In this document: positions 1 through 14,000 of the stretch, piece by piece | Position numbering within the stretch: the first letter of the stretch is position 1 | How the letters are laid out: the number at the start of each line of letters is the position of its first letter | Origin: Anadara kagoshimensis | Lineage: Eukaryota > Mollusca > Bivalvia > Arcoida > Arcidae | Reading direction: 5' to 3' | Assembly (NCBI GenBank): GCA_021292105.1 | Contig: CM037874.1 | Coordinates: forward strand, 31,698,800-31,762,799 | DNA length: 64,000 nt | Position numbers and translations under genes: made by a program | The notes under the pieces: generated by a model | Told to the model about the DNA's origin: nothing | Database searches by the model: none | What the model saw: the letters and a program-made list of their open reading frames with translations, nothing else

Positions 1-543
1 TTAGATTGTTATTTGAACATGGATTGGTATGTTTGTTTTTGGTGGATTTTTTTTACTAAAATGTTTCAAATGGCTTGATGCTGTCATAACACGCTGGAGG
101 GGAGGGGGTGTTAACAGAAAACGTCTTTCCAATTCAACTAGTAAGTGAGGTGTTACCCGTCCAAATCAAGATTTAAACAATTATATTGAAGTTGTGAGAC
201 AGAACTAAAATTTTGTTGGTGGTGCCAGAGATTTGCCGATTTCCATTTTTCCATGTGTATGGGCTACCAGAGCTAGGTTTTCGTGTTTATACTCGTTTTC
301 TCGTTATGTCCAAGGTCAGTCCAAAGTCATGATTTTTATAATCAGTTTGAGGCATTGTGCTTTGGATTTTTATAAATTGTTAAAAAAAACATATTACCAC
401 AATGTTTATGCAAAAGTACTTTATTTAAAAATATAAAAGAGAACACATGACAAACTGATTCACATTCATCCATCGAATATATATTTTTGTACTCTCTCTC
501 TCTCTCATATCTTCATTAGTACTTCATCAATTCCCAAACAAAA

Positions 544-586
<43 letters not shown>

Positions 587-1409
587 ATATCTTCATTGGT
601 ACTTCATCAATTTCCAATTAAAATGGAAGTGTCATTATCTGTAAAACAAACAAAAGTTATGTTGTTACAATAACCAATGTATTCCTGTTTTGTTAAGATT
701 TTATCGTAAAAATACCCCCAAAACTACACAAAAAGGAAAATGTTTGCATTTTTTATCCAATAACTTCACAGTTCAGTTGATATTGCGACGTAACAATCGA
801 CGTACTATTGTGACGTCATAATGTATGTTGCTCGGCTTTACAATTCTAAACATCTCACACGATCATGCGACCTTTAAAGACGTCATAATAAAAACAATCA
901 TGTGATGTCATCATGTAGGAACATGACGTCATTTATGGGGAAAACCCTTGGTTTCAAAATTTAGGGTATTCTCGCATTTCGGTTTGACGAAACCGAGTTT
1001 GTTTCAGGGTCAATGTCCAAGTCTTAGTAATCGAGTAGCTACTTAGCCGCATTCTTCTACACAAAGATGAAAATAAACTTGCTAGTTATATCGATTTCTG
1101 TTATACTATATCATGGTGCAAATGTAATGATAATCTTTAAAATCGCGAAAATAAAACCCTAAACTCTCTCTAACACACAAGGAAGCTTTTATTAAATTCG
1201 CGGACATTATCCTGCGGTAACAATATCAACTAGGGAATAATTGCGAAATTCTGGAATAGTTAAACACCTTTCATAATCTTAGCGAAAATATCCGAAATAA
1301 ACAAAAAATGGATAAATTAAGTCTATAGAATATTGCAACGTATCTTCGGAACAAATGAATTTTTAAAACATATAAAAATAAAAAAAATGACTAGGTTTTT
1401 GTAAAAATT
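1..1409. other. Intergenic stretch with (CT)n tracts and CRE-like sites
   Basis: No gene is seen. Positions 1-45 match the 3' tail of the retroelement family seen at 53.6 kb. (CT)n tracts lie at 493-506 and 550-585. TGACGTCA-type palindromes occur at 811-818 and 924-931, with a partial one near 879. The rest is AT-rich with no recognised content. Confidence 0.5.
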
Positions 1410-1740
1410 ATTAAGAGGATTTATGTCATTTGTTTTTTGACTGTCCAAATATTAGAAATCTTTGAGAATATACAGAACATTGGATATCCGATAGAATAAA
1501 ACGTCATGTATCAGTAAACGAAATATTATTTGGATTTTTTTTATAAAGATCGGACTTTTCTAAATTTAATCTGTACATTAATAAAACAATAGGTATAAAC
1601 AGCAAGGTCTAAATTTCGAAGAATCAAAATTTCACATTCGATTCTATGATCTATTAGAAAAGAAAACATATGAAGCAAGAGGAAACCTAGCTAATTTTTT
1701 CAGAAATGACAACTTTATTAACGTAATGCAATTAAGAAAC
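1410..1740 (+). mobile_element. LINE fragment, C-terminal part of ORF2 (L1/Tx1-like)
   Basis: The plus strand encodes EDLCHLFFDCPNIRNL, then an in-frame stop, then EYTEHWI, and later TYEARGNLANFFRNDNF. The H-L-F-F-x-C-P pattern is the usual post-RT end of L1-like LINE proteins. Two or more frame breaks; a decayed 5'-truncated copy. Confidence 0.55.
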
Positions 1741-2085
1741 ATGTGGCTTTTATTTTTGTTCTAACTACTAATTCTAATTTTTTATTCCTTAAGTCAACAC
1801 TTACTGGTTACATGCAAGTTTGTAGAATACAATGTATGGCGGTACATTAAATAAATAACAGTGTAAAAATAGAGTTATAAAATAGTATGATAAGTACAGT
1901 GAGAGAAAAAATTTACAATGAATAAATATTACTACATGTATTATGATTATATAATGGAAACAATTCAGAAGTGTGAGTGTTTGTTGTGTGTATACGGTGT
2001 TTTGTCAAGGTCAGGGTGTGTGTCTAGTTTTTGTTTCAAAGATGTATATGTTTAAAAACCAAATAAAAATTTAAATTATATAAAA

Positions 2086-2217
2086 AATCCGGAATAAACC
2101 AGATAAATCCGGAATAATCAGGCAAAATCCGGAATAATCAGACCAAAGCCGGAATAATTAGACTACAGACTGATGATGTAATAATTCAGGTAAGTATCTG
2201 ATTATTCCGGATATTTA
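2086..2217. repeat. Short tandem array of CCGGAATAATCAG units
   Basis: About four units of roughly 17 bp (ATCCGGAATAATCAG) at 2086-2160, followed by an inverted unit (GATTATTCCGGAT) near 2200. It could be the subterminal part of a small element. Confidence 0.5.
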
Positions 2218-3064
2218 ATTTACAGCATAATCATTTATCACGTTTGTGGTAATTTTTAAAAATATATCCTCCGCTAGTCATGTATGCATGTACGGGGTGA
2301 TGATTTTGTACCCAATGTCCAATACACGAGTTTTGTTTGCTTTTTTAATTAATTTTTCTATGGTTAATTAAACAATTTATTTTTTTTAATATTTAAATGT
2401 TTACATGTTTGACACTGAAAGTAGATATTGTTACAAAAAAAATGACCATATTTTTTAGATAAAGGGAGATAATTCTTACTGTAATTCTCAGACGTTTCGT
2501 TTTTAACATAAGCAATTTCAAAATTAAGGCAATTCAGACAAAGAATGGTTCTCAAAACGCCGAGCTATCCGCCTATAGGAATATATACGCCAGAAACTAG
2601 GTAACACCCTTTTTGAGCCTCGATAGGTGCCACTACGTGAGGCCAAATTTAAATTAATCTCTGTGTAAATATATCCGTTGCATATGAATAACATTTTTCC
2701 TTTTTTATATTGACGTGTGTGGACACTGACTTTACTGGTTGGTTGCCATTACTCTGCTAGAAAGCCGCATGCACAAAAACAAAAACCCACGTGTCACAAT
2801 GACTTGATTTGTTTTGCGCCGTAATGAGTATATATTGTGCCAGTATGATATTTCAGTTAAGGTCGACATACTTGCATTTAGATGGAATCAGTCATAGAAG
2901 ACATTCAATGAACTCTGCTATTAGAACCACCTGTGCTGCACAATTGTTAAGCATTTTGCAGACCGCATAGTGTTGCTAAGAATTAATGGGAAAGACCATT
3001 TCTAAACTTTGTCAAGAGCAGTCTTAACGCAAAGCTTTTAGATCTTAGTGCTATGGACTTTAAT

Positions 3065-3402
3065 GAGTTGAGTTGAGTAATGGTGTTTAACATCACAGTC
3101 TAGAAATATTTCACTTATATCGAGACGTCGCCAACTATAGGCGAAGGTGCAGAAATTTTGCCTGTGCGTTGCGCTGATGGAATTATACAGCGGGGTTCTT
3201 TAGCGTGCCAAGCCCACCGTGAAATGGGACCTCGTTCATTTTAAGTTCCCATCCGAAAGAACCGTGACTTTCATTTCGTAATGCCGAGTGCTTGGCGAAA
3301 GAACAGTCACTACCCACTTTCAAGTCTTGGGTCAGACCTGGCCGGGAGTCGAACCCACGACCTCCCACTTACGCAGCGATCACTCTACCAACTGAGCACT
3401 TT
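3065..3402 (-). mobile_element. tRNA-derived SINE, full length
   Basis: Minus strand. It has a tRNA-like head with A box GCTCAGTTGGTAGAGTGATC and B box GTGGGTTCGACTCC, a body containing AAGCACTCGGCATTACGAAAT and GGGCTTGGCACG, then a tail GTTAAACACCATTACTCAAC. Other copies lie at 15.9, 19.4 and 27.7 kb, with tail fragments at 5.3 and 21.8 kb. The short open frame across it is an accident of the SINE. Confidence 0.85.
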
Positions 3403-3861
3403 AATGATAAAACCTTTGTTGCAAGATTATCAAGGATGACTTATTTGACGAAAATGTCAATTCTTGCCTGAATTCGATGACCGCAGGCTTATGATCTTCA
3501 GTCTTGCTCATCTAGTGACATTTATCGCATATGAAACCTATCCCGACTTTTCATCTATAGCCTTTTTTGTGCGACGATTGCACTTAAACAATTTAATGTT
3601 TTGGCATTTTATTTACTAGCACGTGTTCATCGTACACGAAACACACGAGAAATTACAAGTGGCCTTAAACTGGACTGTAATGTCGCTGTATATATTATAT
3701 GTATAAAGCAAATGTGTGTGCATGCCTTTATTTCTATTATGTTATTTGTGGCAGAAAGAAATAATACTGTAAATAACACAAAGTAAGATAAAAAAAAGAA
3801 AGAAATAAAGTCGTAAAATGTACATTTTATTCAAATTAATTAAGATAAAAAATAAAATGGT

Positions 3862-3931
3862 AATGTGGGTATTTGAACCCACAACATAAGACATAATAGT
3901 CCCTACATATATCCACTACACCACGCAGGCA
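3862..3931 (-). other. tRNA-like sequence, probably tRNA pseudogene or SINE head
   Basis: The minus strand reads GCCTGCGTGGTGTAGTGGAT at its 5' end and GTGGGTTCAAATACCCAC near the 3' end: a D-arm-like A box and a T-arm with a 5-bp stem. No convincing anticodon arm or 7-bp acceptor pairing is seen, so it is not called a working tRNA. Confidence 0.4.
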
Positions 3932-4755
3932 ATTGTTGGCATTAGGGATTTATTAATATCAAGTACAAGTATAGTACGGTATATTAAGAGGTTATATTGG
4001 GGTAACTCTCTAAACATTGATTTTTACAAAATTCAGTATCAGCGCATATCTCTCCATTGACCAAACTTTGCATATCTAACAGTATAATAATATAGTTTTT
4101 CTATTCAAAATATCTTTAATGGAGAGGTATGCGCTCTATGTGTATTTATTAAAAACTTGTTGATTTTCACTGACTTGTTCCATGTTTGTATAGAGTAATA
4201 CGGAGGCAAACCAAATGAATTATATGTGTTAAACATTTAATGCAATATTTTACTGAGAATTTTACCATATAAACTTTTACATAATGATATTAGCTTTAGA
4301 TTTTTTCACTATCAATATGTATTCAACATACTTTTAAATTTTGAATCCTATAGGCGGATAGCTCGGCGTTTTGGGTATCATCCTTTGAGAGTTTTTTAAG
4401 ATAAAAGTGACTGAAATAATTGAAAACTGTTAAAATTTTAAAATGATCGGGTTGACATAAAAAGATAAGAGCGTCAATCGACGTTCCGATAAAAAAATAA
4501 AATGTGAAAGATGACTGCCAGAAACAGCATATTCAATAGCAGCATACCTGTCATGTACATGTACTCCAAAATTGATAGAAACTATGATGCGAGTTTTTGT
4601 ACCTATTACCATGGAAACAATTTAAATTTTTGATTGGGACATTGCATTTCTATTTACATGTACCTAACAAGTTTTTTTTCAATATAATAAAAATCTGATA
4701 TGTGACTTCCAAAATATAGCAAACTCGTTGATTCTTATAGAGAATGATTTAAAAG

Positions 4756-4756
<1 letters not shown>

Positions 4757-4789
<33 letters not shown>

Positions 4790-4811
4790 CGTGCGTGTGC
4801 GTGTGTGCGTG
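4757..4811 (+). repeat. Compound microsatellite (CT)n(GT)n
   Basis: (CT)10 runs into (GT)n with CG interruptions, just past the donor of the LDLa exon. Confidence 0.9.
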
Positions 4812-4853
4812 TACCTAATGATATAACAGTAGGTGGTGACAAAAACAGGATAC

Positions 4854-4970
4854 CCAGACAGCCATCTTCATCGTCTCCATCAGGACATTGCGCAACACCA
4901 TCACATGACATGTACTTCAAAATACACGTTTTCTGGTCATCACAGAGGTATTGGTCGGCCCCACAAGAAC
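4854..4970 (-). CDS. Exon: LDL-receptor class A repeat
   Basis: 117 bp, phase 1 on both sides, acceptor TTACAG. It encodes CGADQYLCDDQKTC, then KYMSCDGVAQCPDGDDEDGC: six cysteines and the acidic calcium cage D..D..DE. This is the last exon of the gene visible here. A (CT)n(GT)n tract starts 44 bp past the donor. Confidence 0.93.
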
Positions 4971-7900
4971 CTGTAATGAAAATAAGAAAAGAAAGATGTC
5001 ATCATCTTTGGTATTTTTAAAACTGTTTTGACAAAAATGCAATCACTGATTAATGGGCTAAGACAAAACGATTTATACCTTACAAAAATACCATCAACGT
5101 ACGTCATTGTGACGTCATGTCATGTATCTGAAGCATTGCGACGTTTAATGTAAAACAAATTCATGACCTTGACCCCGTTTTGAACGTAACTTTATAAAGC
5201 TTGAAAACTCATAACATAAGGTATGTGAAAAATAAATAGTAATACGTACATGGGTAAATCTATATATGATTGTAACAAGTAAGTTGAGTAATCGTGTTTT
5301 AAGCACCAGTCAAGATTTCCTTACTTATATCCAGGCGGCCAGTTCAGGGATGGTTTAAAGAAAACTACTGTATTTCAATAAATTGATTGAGTGCACATGG
5401 TTTTTATTATTTATTTATTTTTATTGAAAATGTTTCAATTAAACTATCAATAAAATGCATTTAAAATGCTCTGACCTAACCAAATTATATTTTTAATTAA
5501 AACATTATTGTTCAGTTCTCCTGTACATAGAGAAATTTGTCGGAAATTTTGGAAATTTGATCAAGTTTTTAGACCAATTGAGCCTCATTCAAAGTTACAT
5601 CAGGGCATTTAGGGTCCGGTAGGTCATTGTTGTTCGGGTTTTTTCCAGGGGTGATCATCATGAATATTCCAATTATGACATAACGTTTATTGTTGTTCCA
5701 AGTAAGAAGGTAGAGAAGGGATAATTTTGACATACTAGTAGTCATATTTGTTGTTTTGCTAAAAGTTCAAACATAGCACTGCCGTGCTGTTGTACGGCGT
5801 AGTTGGGAAAATGGTGTTGTGGCAAGACAGAATATAACCGAAATCCCCCCCCCCCCCGGGGGTTTGATCTATGCATAGTCCGACGGATGTTTTTTGGAAA
5901 AAGAAACAATGTACCAAACCATGTATTGCTAGATTAAATGGTAAAAAATAATAATTTCATAAATATATGAAAAGACAATCAGTAATTAAAATTTAATAAA
6001 GTCGTACCCGATCGTTTTGTCATTTCGGATAGAGAGAAAGTAGAGTTTTGCAGACCCTACCGTCGCTATGAGGGGGTACATTCTAGCGGTTGCTGTTTAT
6101 TTCATAAAAAGTTATGATTTTACATCGTAGGACGCAAACTTCTCGGACTACTTTTTTTGTAAACACGAGATCAGTTCGCCAAATTGCAGGAATTATTGGA
6201 TGCATCCCGTCGCAATATTTTACTAGATTCCGAAATGTATTCCGAAAATTTATTCCAAATGTGCATATGTAACCAAATGCATTACCCGTCTCAGAATACA
6301 TATCTCACGATAAAACAGATATATTTCTTTCACGCTCATTTACCAGGCCCACTATTTCCATGCGTATTCATATCTTATAATTTCATAGCAAAGAAGCCCG
6401 ATATCTTGGAAGAAAGCGATAGCAAAGTACGCGTTCACTATCGTGAAACGCCGTGCAAAAATTGCTCTATGTACAGAATTAAGTTCAATTTTTCATAAAT
6501 GAAAAATATTTTTTCCTATTAGGTCAGTATATTTTGTGTTACGTTTTGACAAATTTTTGTGAGTTTGCTGGAAATACGACTTTATTCTTGCATTTTCCAT
6601 GTGCACTGAATTTGTGGAAATACAGTACCTACCTTCGGATAGCGAACTGACAAACTTTCTTAATCTAGGTCTTCCCCGAGTGGCAATTAAACGTTAACGT
6701 TGAGAGGCGCTCTGTTCAGTAAATACACGCTATAGACGACTCTGATATTAAGGATGATTGTATTTAGTAGAAAAAGTAATGCACTATCTATGGCTAAATT
6801 TGCATAATAGCTCCTTAAACCTGAACGCAAAGGATGGCGAAGGAGCGAAGATGATACGATTGCGAACTAAGGAAAGTATGATAGTTCCTTCGTCTTCCAT
6901 CTTAGCTCCTTCGGTCCTTTGCAGGAAGGTTATCGTATATTCGCACCTTCGCAATCAAGTCGAAAGACCAAAAGAGAGACCGTAACAGAACATCGCTGGA
7001 GCGACTTCAGAAGCTGTAGGCACAACCTACACGGCAATAAGCACAGCTGGCTATAAGGGAGAAAACTTACCATAACACAGTTTATCTGTCAGACATGTTT
7101 TGACCTCTGTCTCCTCTCCTGTACAGTTCCCTCCATTCAGATTGTCACACTGTCTACTTCTGATCTGTGTACCGCAGTCACATTCTGCATTACATGCTGA
7201 CCACTGACTCCAAAATCCCCATACACCTTCAACTGAAAAAGAAACAATTAGGAAATATGGTCTCCAAATGAGTAGTAAAACAACAAAAATAACATTTATT
7301 GTGATATTTTCATTGGATAAGGAACCGTATCATTTGATTTTTTTTTCTCGTAAAGTACTTATTAAACACTTTTGGGTCAAGCGGTTCTGCTTCCTGATAG
7401 TACTTCAGAGTCATCAAAATACTTATTTTATGGTACAAACCTCTGCTACAGAGTAATTGACGTATCGCCGGTCACGCCTACAATGTTCCGACACTGGCCG
7501 AAATTACGGTACCAAAGCAGCGTCACGGCAACTAATGACGTTCTAGTGTCAGTGACGTCATTAAACCGCACAATTCAGGCCGAGTTTTCAATCTTTTTGC
7601 GTGTAATTCAAGTATGCCGACCCTTTGTCGAAACATAGTGGGCGTGGACTGCGATCCGTCAATTATCACTAGTACCTGCCTATATTTTGAATGTAAAAGT
7701 ATAAGACATACCAAATAAATGACTCATAATAATAGTATATATGTTGTAAGGTACAAATGAAGAATGCAATGAAATTAGTTTTTAGATCTGAGGAAAAACG
7801 GCTAGTCTAGAGTAAGCATGAGGTCTTACATGTATGTGGTTTGCAAATATATCTTGATTTGTGAAAAATAATTGACGCTGAAGTTTACATTTGAACAACT

Positions 7901-10900
7901 GAATTTTAACCGTTTTAAATATGCTATAAAATGATGTTTCGTTTATTGTGCATATCCTTGAGTCAAAGTTAAAATAGTCACAGTAAGAACGCTTAAACGC
8001 TTTAGTTTAAGATAGCTTAAAATGGTATAATGCCATCTTTATGCCAACTTTCGAACATACATGTATTTACATTGCCATGTGCTGTTTTTGAATGCATTAT
8101 TTTAATAGAAATTCAAAAGCAGCACATGACATTGCCTTTACACTGTCTTAATGCAATTTTAAGCAATGCGCAAAGATTTTTAAAGCATCTGAGGCTTTAT
8201 ACTATTTTAATTTGGTAGTTCATTGTTTTAAATGTTGAGTATTGAACATAGAATAAGTAACTAGTGCCCAGTCATCAGCTTGGTTTTGCATAGTCTGTGG
8301 GTACTTCTTACATGATAATATAAGTTAAACACTGGGTCTGCATGCAAAGAGAGATAACTCCCAGTAATAAATATGGTATAGAGCTACGAAGACGCATCTC
8401 GAAATCGTCAAATTTTACATGTATACGAATTTACGGAAAAGCTAGCGTGTCTCATGACACCCTAAATGTGCCATAAATAGAATTCATATATTTTGAAGGT
8501 ACAACTTAACAATGGACAAAAACGGATTTGAAGTTAGAGGAAAGAGTTGTTCTATAAGTTAGTTAACATTCTTCATATTTTATGTGTTAAGTTAACACAA
8601 ACTAATCCCACAGCTTCATGGGAATTCATAGGTTATTTAAAGCGCCTTATAACACTCTTACTACTCAACGAGTTTATTACAAATTTTACAGTAAAGTATT
8701 ACAAAAGAAAGATCTGAAAAATGTTTGTTGATAAAAAATCATGATTAAAAATTTAAACCGAATATATAGCCAACCCCAGTTTAGTTGGAGATGTTTATCT
8801 AGTGTGCTACTTTAAAAAAGTCAATGCATGCAATGGCATTTCACATATACAGTACAGGCTTGTCGAAAGTTTAACACTAAGGCTAACGAATTAGTACCAA
8901 TCGACGGCTCATTCTTCCCCTAGTTAGTTAGATACATGTACAGTCAACCCTGTATATAAAGGCCACCCAAGGGAACCAATAAAAGTGGCCTACATGGGCA
9001 GGTGACCTTTATATACAAATTCAAATAATAAGAATAAAGAACAATAGGGATATAATTCTACTGGCCCTTATAAGCAGGTGGCCCTTATATAGAGGTGACA
9101 TTTAAGGCAGGTTGGACTGTATATACTGTATACTTTTTCAGTTTTTTGTGAGTTGCTCTTTCCAGCGAGCTATCCATATTTCTGCCATCGTCCACCGAGT
9201 TTCGGCTCTTTTCGTAAGCTCAGTGTTAGATTTTCGACAGGTCTGTACTGTAAATAGCCTGGCTGCAAATAGCTTTGCATGTTGAGCAGTAGAGCAAGAA
9301 AAATACCAAAATAACCACATTCTATTTAAGTGTATTGAATTGGTATTATGAATGAGAATAATCTGCTGGCAAGGAAGAAAAGCTTCAGAAGATGAGCTAG
9401 GTAACACTAGATGTTTATACATATACCCGGACACTCCACGCCTGTATAACAGACTTCATTTTCTACGTCAATACCGCTACAATTAAGCCCACCGTATTCC
9501 GGTTCAGGTTTGTTACATTCCCGATTCCGCAACTGTGTTCCGTTTCCACATGTTACCGAACAATCTGTCCATTTCGACCAATCGCTCCAATTCCCGTCAA
9601 CTATATAAAAATGTACCAATAATATGCACTATGGACTTCAATCGCATGTCACGTAGTTTTGTTTAACAAAATTACTTCAAAGTTGCGTTCGATGTTTTCC
9701 AGAGTAACCAAAGACACAACATTCACATAAATGAAGTGGAGTGACGGCGTTTTTTTTATCCAAATCGGAGCATTTCACTCAAATATAGTCCGACTAATCA
9801 GCCCACTAAACCCCCGTGTTTTCGTTTCTGCCGTTTTCGCCAGAAATTTCAAGAATTCAACAATGGAAGCTGTCGGACCACAAACCCCCAACAAGTCAAA
9901 AAATTAAAATGGGGGTTTAGTGGGCCGATTAGTCGGACTAACTCAAATATTGAGGCTGCTAGCTATGGTATGGCGGAGAAAATTTAATCGGCAAATAATA
10001 TATCCGGAAAATAGCCCAAATCTTAAGCAGGTGATAAAACGAGCGTTCTCACAAAGATTTACCGCCGACAGGGATTCGTAAACATTGTTTAATACTGTTT
10101 GATCAACAAATCCCTCATTTAATGTGTTATTACGTGGCTTTTTTTTATTGTATAGGCAAACAACATTGACCTGTCCACTTGACCTTTCATTAGGAATATT
10201 AGAAATAGAGAAGGATCCACCTAATACATTGGTAGTAGTAAGGTTCACAGTTAATAATGTGTACACAAGGTATTTATTATTCCGTAATAAATATTTCAGT
10301 TAAAGGTCAAGAGGACAGTTCAAATCTGTTTGCCTATACCAAGAAACTTACAGGGACCAAAATTGTTCATTTAATTAAATTAATATAATACCGCATCAAT
10401 CGACGAATGGCAACTTTTAGAGCATTGTTAATTAAACCTAATATTTCTACTCATTTTTTCAAGCATAATGTATATCATACCTGCACATGGTTGTCCTATA
10501 GTACATTCCCGTTTTTCTATATAATCCCCGCTGCAGTTCATTCCCCCATGGTCTGGTTTGGGATTGTCGCAGTCTCGTGATCTAGTCTCAACTGAATCCC
10601 CACACGTGACAGGGCAGTGCGTCCAATTACGCCAAGCTCCCCAGTTACCGTCCACTACAAGTATTATTTGGGTGAAAAACAACGTTGTACATTTGAACAA
10701 AAATAGTAAAGCTGTGTTCGCCCGAAGTCGGCAATTTTACACGGGGAAACCAGTTAAGATCTACTGTAATTTTCAAATCTAACACCCCATATACTACCAA
10801 TTTGTTTTGAATTTCCTGTGAGTGAAATAGGAACCAAATCATCTATTAAACGACCGTACATGACTGTTCCCAATTCTCTTACAACCCAGATGATGTCTAT

Positions 10901-10978
10901 GCATTAACCTATTATTAGGATGAATATTACCCTTCTCAGGGCTTTTAAGCGAGTTCTGAACATTGGAAATATTAATTT

Positions 10979-11030
<52 letters not shown>

Positions 11031-14000
11031 CGACCATATACCTGGACATGAATGTTCATTGCATTTTTCGTCCTCTAAATTCAAAGCACATGGAATTTGA
11101 TCCTTTTCACATTCCACAAATCTAATCCGTTTCCCACCTCCACATGGCTTGGAGCAGTTCGTCCATTCTCTCCATTGCCCTAAAATGAACATACAATTTA
11201 CTATTCGGTAAACCCCGAAAATAGCATTCAACTTAGATTAGAGAATGTGTAACATACAGAATTCACTACATATACAATTCTGAATATACCGCACCGTTCT
11301 ACATAAGAAGCGCTCGAAAATGAACACGTAAAAACGATGCATTCAGACGCGAGTGCTTTGCTGTAATGCAAACTTGAGAGCGTCCGGGTTTTGCACCAAA
11401 TATACATTAATTTCGTGTCCCGGTGTCCATTGTACTATGCGTACTATACAAGCCCTTTACACCAGACGCATAGTGCTTGAATCTTGACTCATATTTTTGA
11501 GGCGCATTTCAAGAAACTGTCAAAACTGAAAACCCCATGTAATTTTCTATTTAAATAATCTAGTGTATTTTGTAAATAAGGTCATACGATCATGACCCTA
11601 AGCTTTGACCATGACTTCATTTAAAAAAAAACAAAAACTTTTCTACAATGAAGTCCGCCACTGTACCACATACGTGTACATAATGTACCTCTTAAAGTTC
11701 GCGAGGAAAGTTATGGAAAACTTTGACATCGTCAATTCCCGGAATAATGTCGTTGTACAGGAAAAGTCCACATTCATTAGAAACAAACGTTAGGAGTTAC
11801 CTCGCTGTCCAGCTGTGAACCCTTTTTCTCAAAAATTAAAATCTCCAAATAAATGTACTGTCAATGTTTAAAAAACTAGGTCATGACCTCTAACTTGTCC
11901 TTGTCACAAAATAATTTTTTTTTTTTAAATTCACCAGATTCTCTTCTGCGGTTGGTTTTCTTATTAACGAATAAAAACAATAGAAATGAGGTTGAAAAAT
12001 TAGGTTTTTCCATTTTAATGTAATACGATAAATCGCACTTATCTGCATATAATCTTTGTCCCAATAAGTAGTATAACTTATATGAAGTAAATACTAACAC
12101 TTACACATCAAGTTATATATAATACAAGTACTTAATATGCGGTTAAGTACTTGGTACTTGGTACTTAATACTGTTATGAAATGGCGAATTAGTACAGTCA
12201 ACCCTGTCTATAAAGGCCACCCAAGGGAACCAGTAAAACTGGCCTTAATGAGCAGGTAGTCTTCATATACAGATAAAAAATTATGAATAAAGAATAATTG
12301 GGATACAATTCTACTGGCCTTTATAAGCAGTTGGTTCTTATATAGAGGTGGCCTCTAAGGCAGGTTGGAATGTTCATAGCTTGTCCAACGACATCTAATA
12401 AAGATTAAATGTCGCTGGTTTAGCAAATGGTGAACACAAGAAGTTTTAACTTAATATTTTATGTTTAGAATTAAAATTTAAATTCTTGATTTTAGAGCAA
12501 AATATTACATTCCCCTGTAATTACAATTTTTTTTCTAGTCACTATATGCGTTGTATAAATAACTACTTTTTAATGTAATATGTGATGTTGCGTTTAATAA
12601 TGAAACAAAAATGATCGATGTTTATTTATTTTCTGTCAACTTTTCGTTTTTACGCTATGGTAGAGCGTGTTGCCAGTTTCCACTACTAGACTACTTATAA
12701 AAGACAGTAAGCTGCTTGCAAAAATTGTCGAAGTAGAGGTATTGCAAGCCTATGCTTACAAAGGCGCTCAAAAAGTTTTATGGTCGTCATCACGTTATTG
12801 TTTATAAATATGATGTCTGTTTTTAGCATGAAACTGTTTGAGGACCACGAAAACCCCAATTCTGCATTGATTTTACTTACCTTGAAAGCACGTTACACCT
12901 ACAATCTCTTCCTGTGAGCAATCGGTTACTAACCATTGTCTGTGATTACAGCTTGTAATGCTGGGTTCACTTCCAGTACAATGTACATCGTCTAGCAATA
13001 TATTGTCGTCCCCTGGTCCGTATGCCGATCGTCTGTTAACAATGCCGCCAAAACTGGGGGGGGAAATGTGATAAGCTATATAATTTATTATCGTTTTAAA
13101 TAGTCGAACCTGTCTATAAAGGCCATCCAAGGGAATCAGTAAAAGTTACCTTTATGGGCAGGTGGTCCTTATATACAGGTTCAAATCATATGAATAAAGA
13201 ACAATTGGGATACAAGTCTGGCCTTTATAAGAAGGTGACCCTTATATAGGGGTGGCCTTTAAGGCAGGTTGGACTGTAACTATATGCGATGCCTTATTAA
13301 TGAGTGTTCCAAAATGCTGGTTGATGGATCACTGCAATTAGATTCAGATTTAAGGCAAATTATAGTGCAAGAAAGTTTTCCAGTTCACTTGCGGAAGGTG
13401 GGGTTTTCCCGGTAATTTCGGTTTCCAACGCCATCTGAGAAATGACTTTCTCGATAAGTGAAAAAAACCTTGATTGTGGCGGAAAAAACATTACTCCGGG
13501 ATCCACTCCCACTTTTTAATCAATGGAAAAAGTGATAATTATAATATTTCTAATTTACTCGATCGATACACAACATCAATTTAAAAAAAAACTGGAAGTG
13601 TTTTTATTTAAAACATTGAAAATTACCACATGAAATTAAAGAAAGGTTTTGTGTTAGAAGATACGATCAAATGCGTGAAATATTTATAAATTATTACCGA
13701 TATCCAATCATGTTGCACGTTACATCAGCTGCTTGGTTACCAAAATGATCGTCACAGATAGTTCCTTTAATGTTATTGTACAACATTTCTACCCTGCCTT
13801 TATTTGGCGCGTCACCGTCCAGTAAAATTATGCCATTTTCTTGTTAAAGAGAAAAAACCCATTATTAGAACATTATTAGGAAACACCTGTATTGGAAATT
13901 TTAAGTTCCAATATATGATAGTTATCTCATATGATTATTACCCGGACAAGGTGGACATGTCCGAGTGGAACTGAACTGTCACTGGCAGTGACATTTGTCG

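Larger units (their letters stand above)
2553..4373. mobile_element. Candidate DNA element bounded by a 27-bp perfect terminal inverted repeat
   Basis: CAAAACGCCGAGCTATCCGC at 2553 continues through TATAGG to 2579 and is repeated inverted at 4347-4373. The 1.8 kb between holds no intact protein gene but a minus-strand SINE (3065-3402) and a tRNA-like stretch (3862-3931). No clear target duplication was found, so element status is inferred from the TIRs. Confidence 0.5.

Noticed and set aside
3183-3368. Conserved 61-codon frame starting MGGRGF, also at 19466
   Set aside because: The conservation comes from the SINE sequence; the frame starts in the tRNA-like head and is not a host gene.
6184-6498. 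104-codon plus-strand frame in an intron of the SRCR gene
   Set aside because: No domain, no splice or start support, and composition like the surrounding intron; the opposite strand is also open over part of it.
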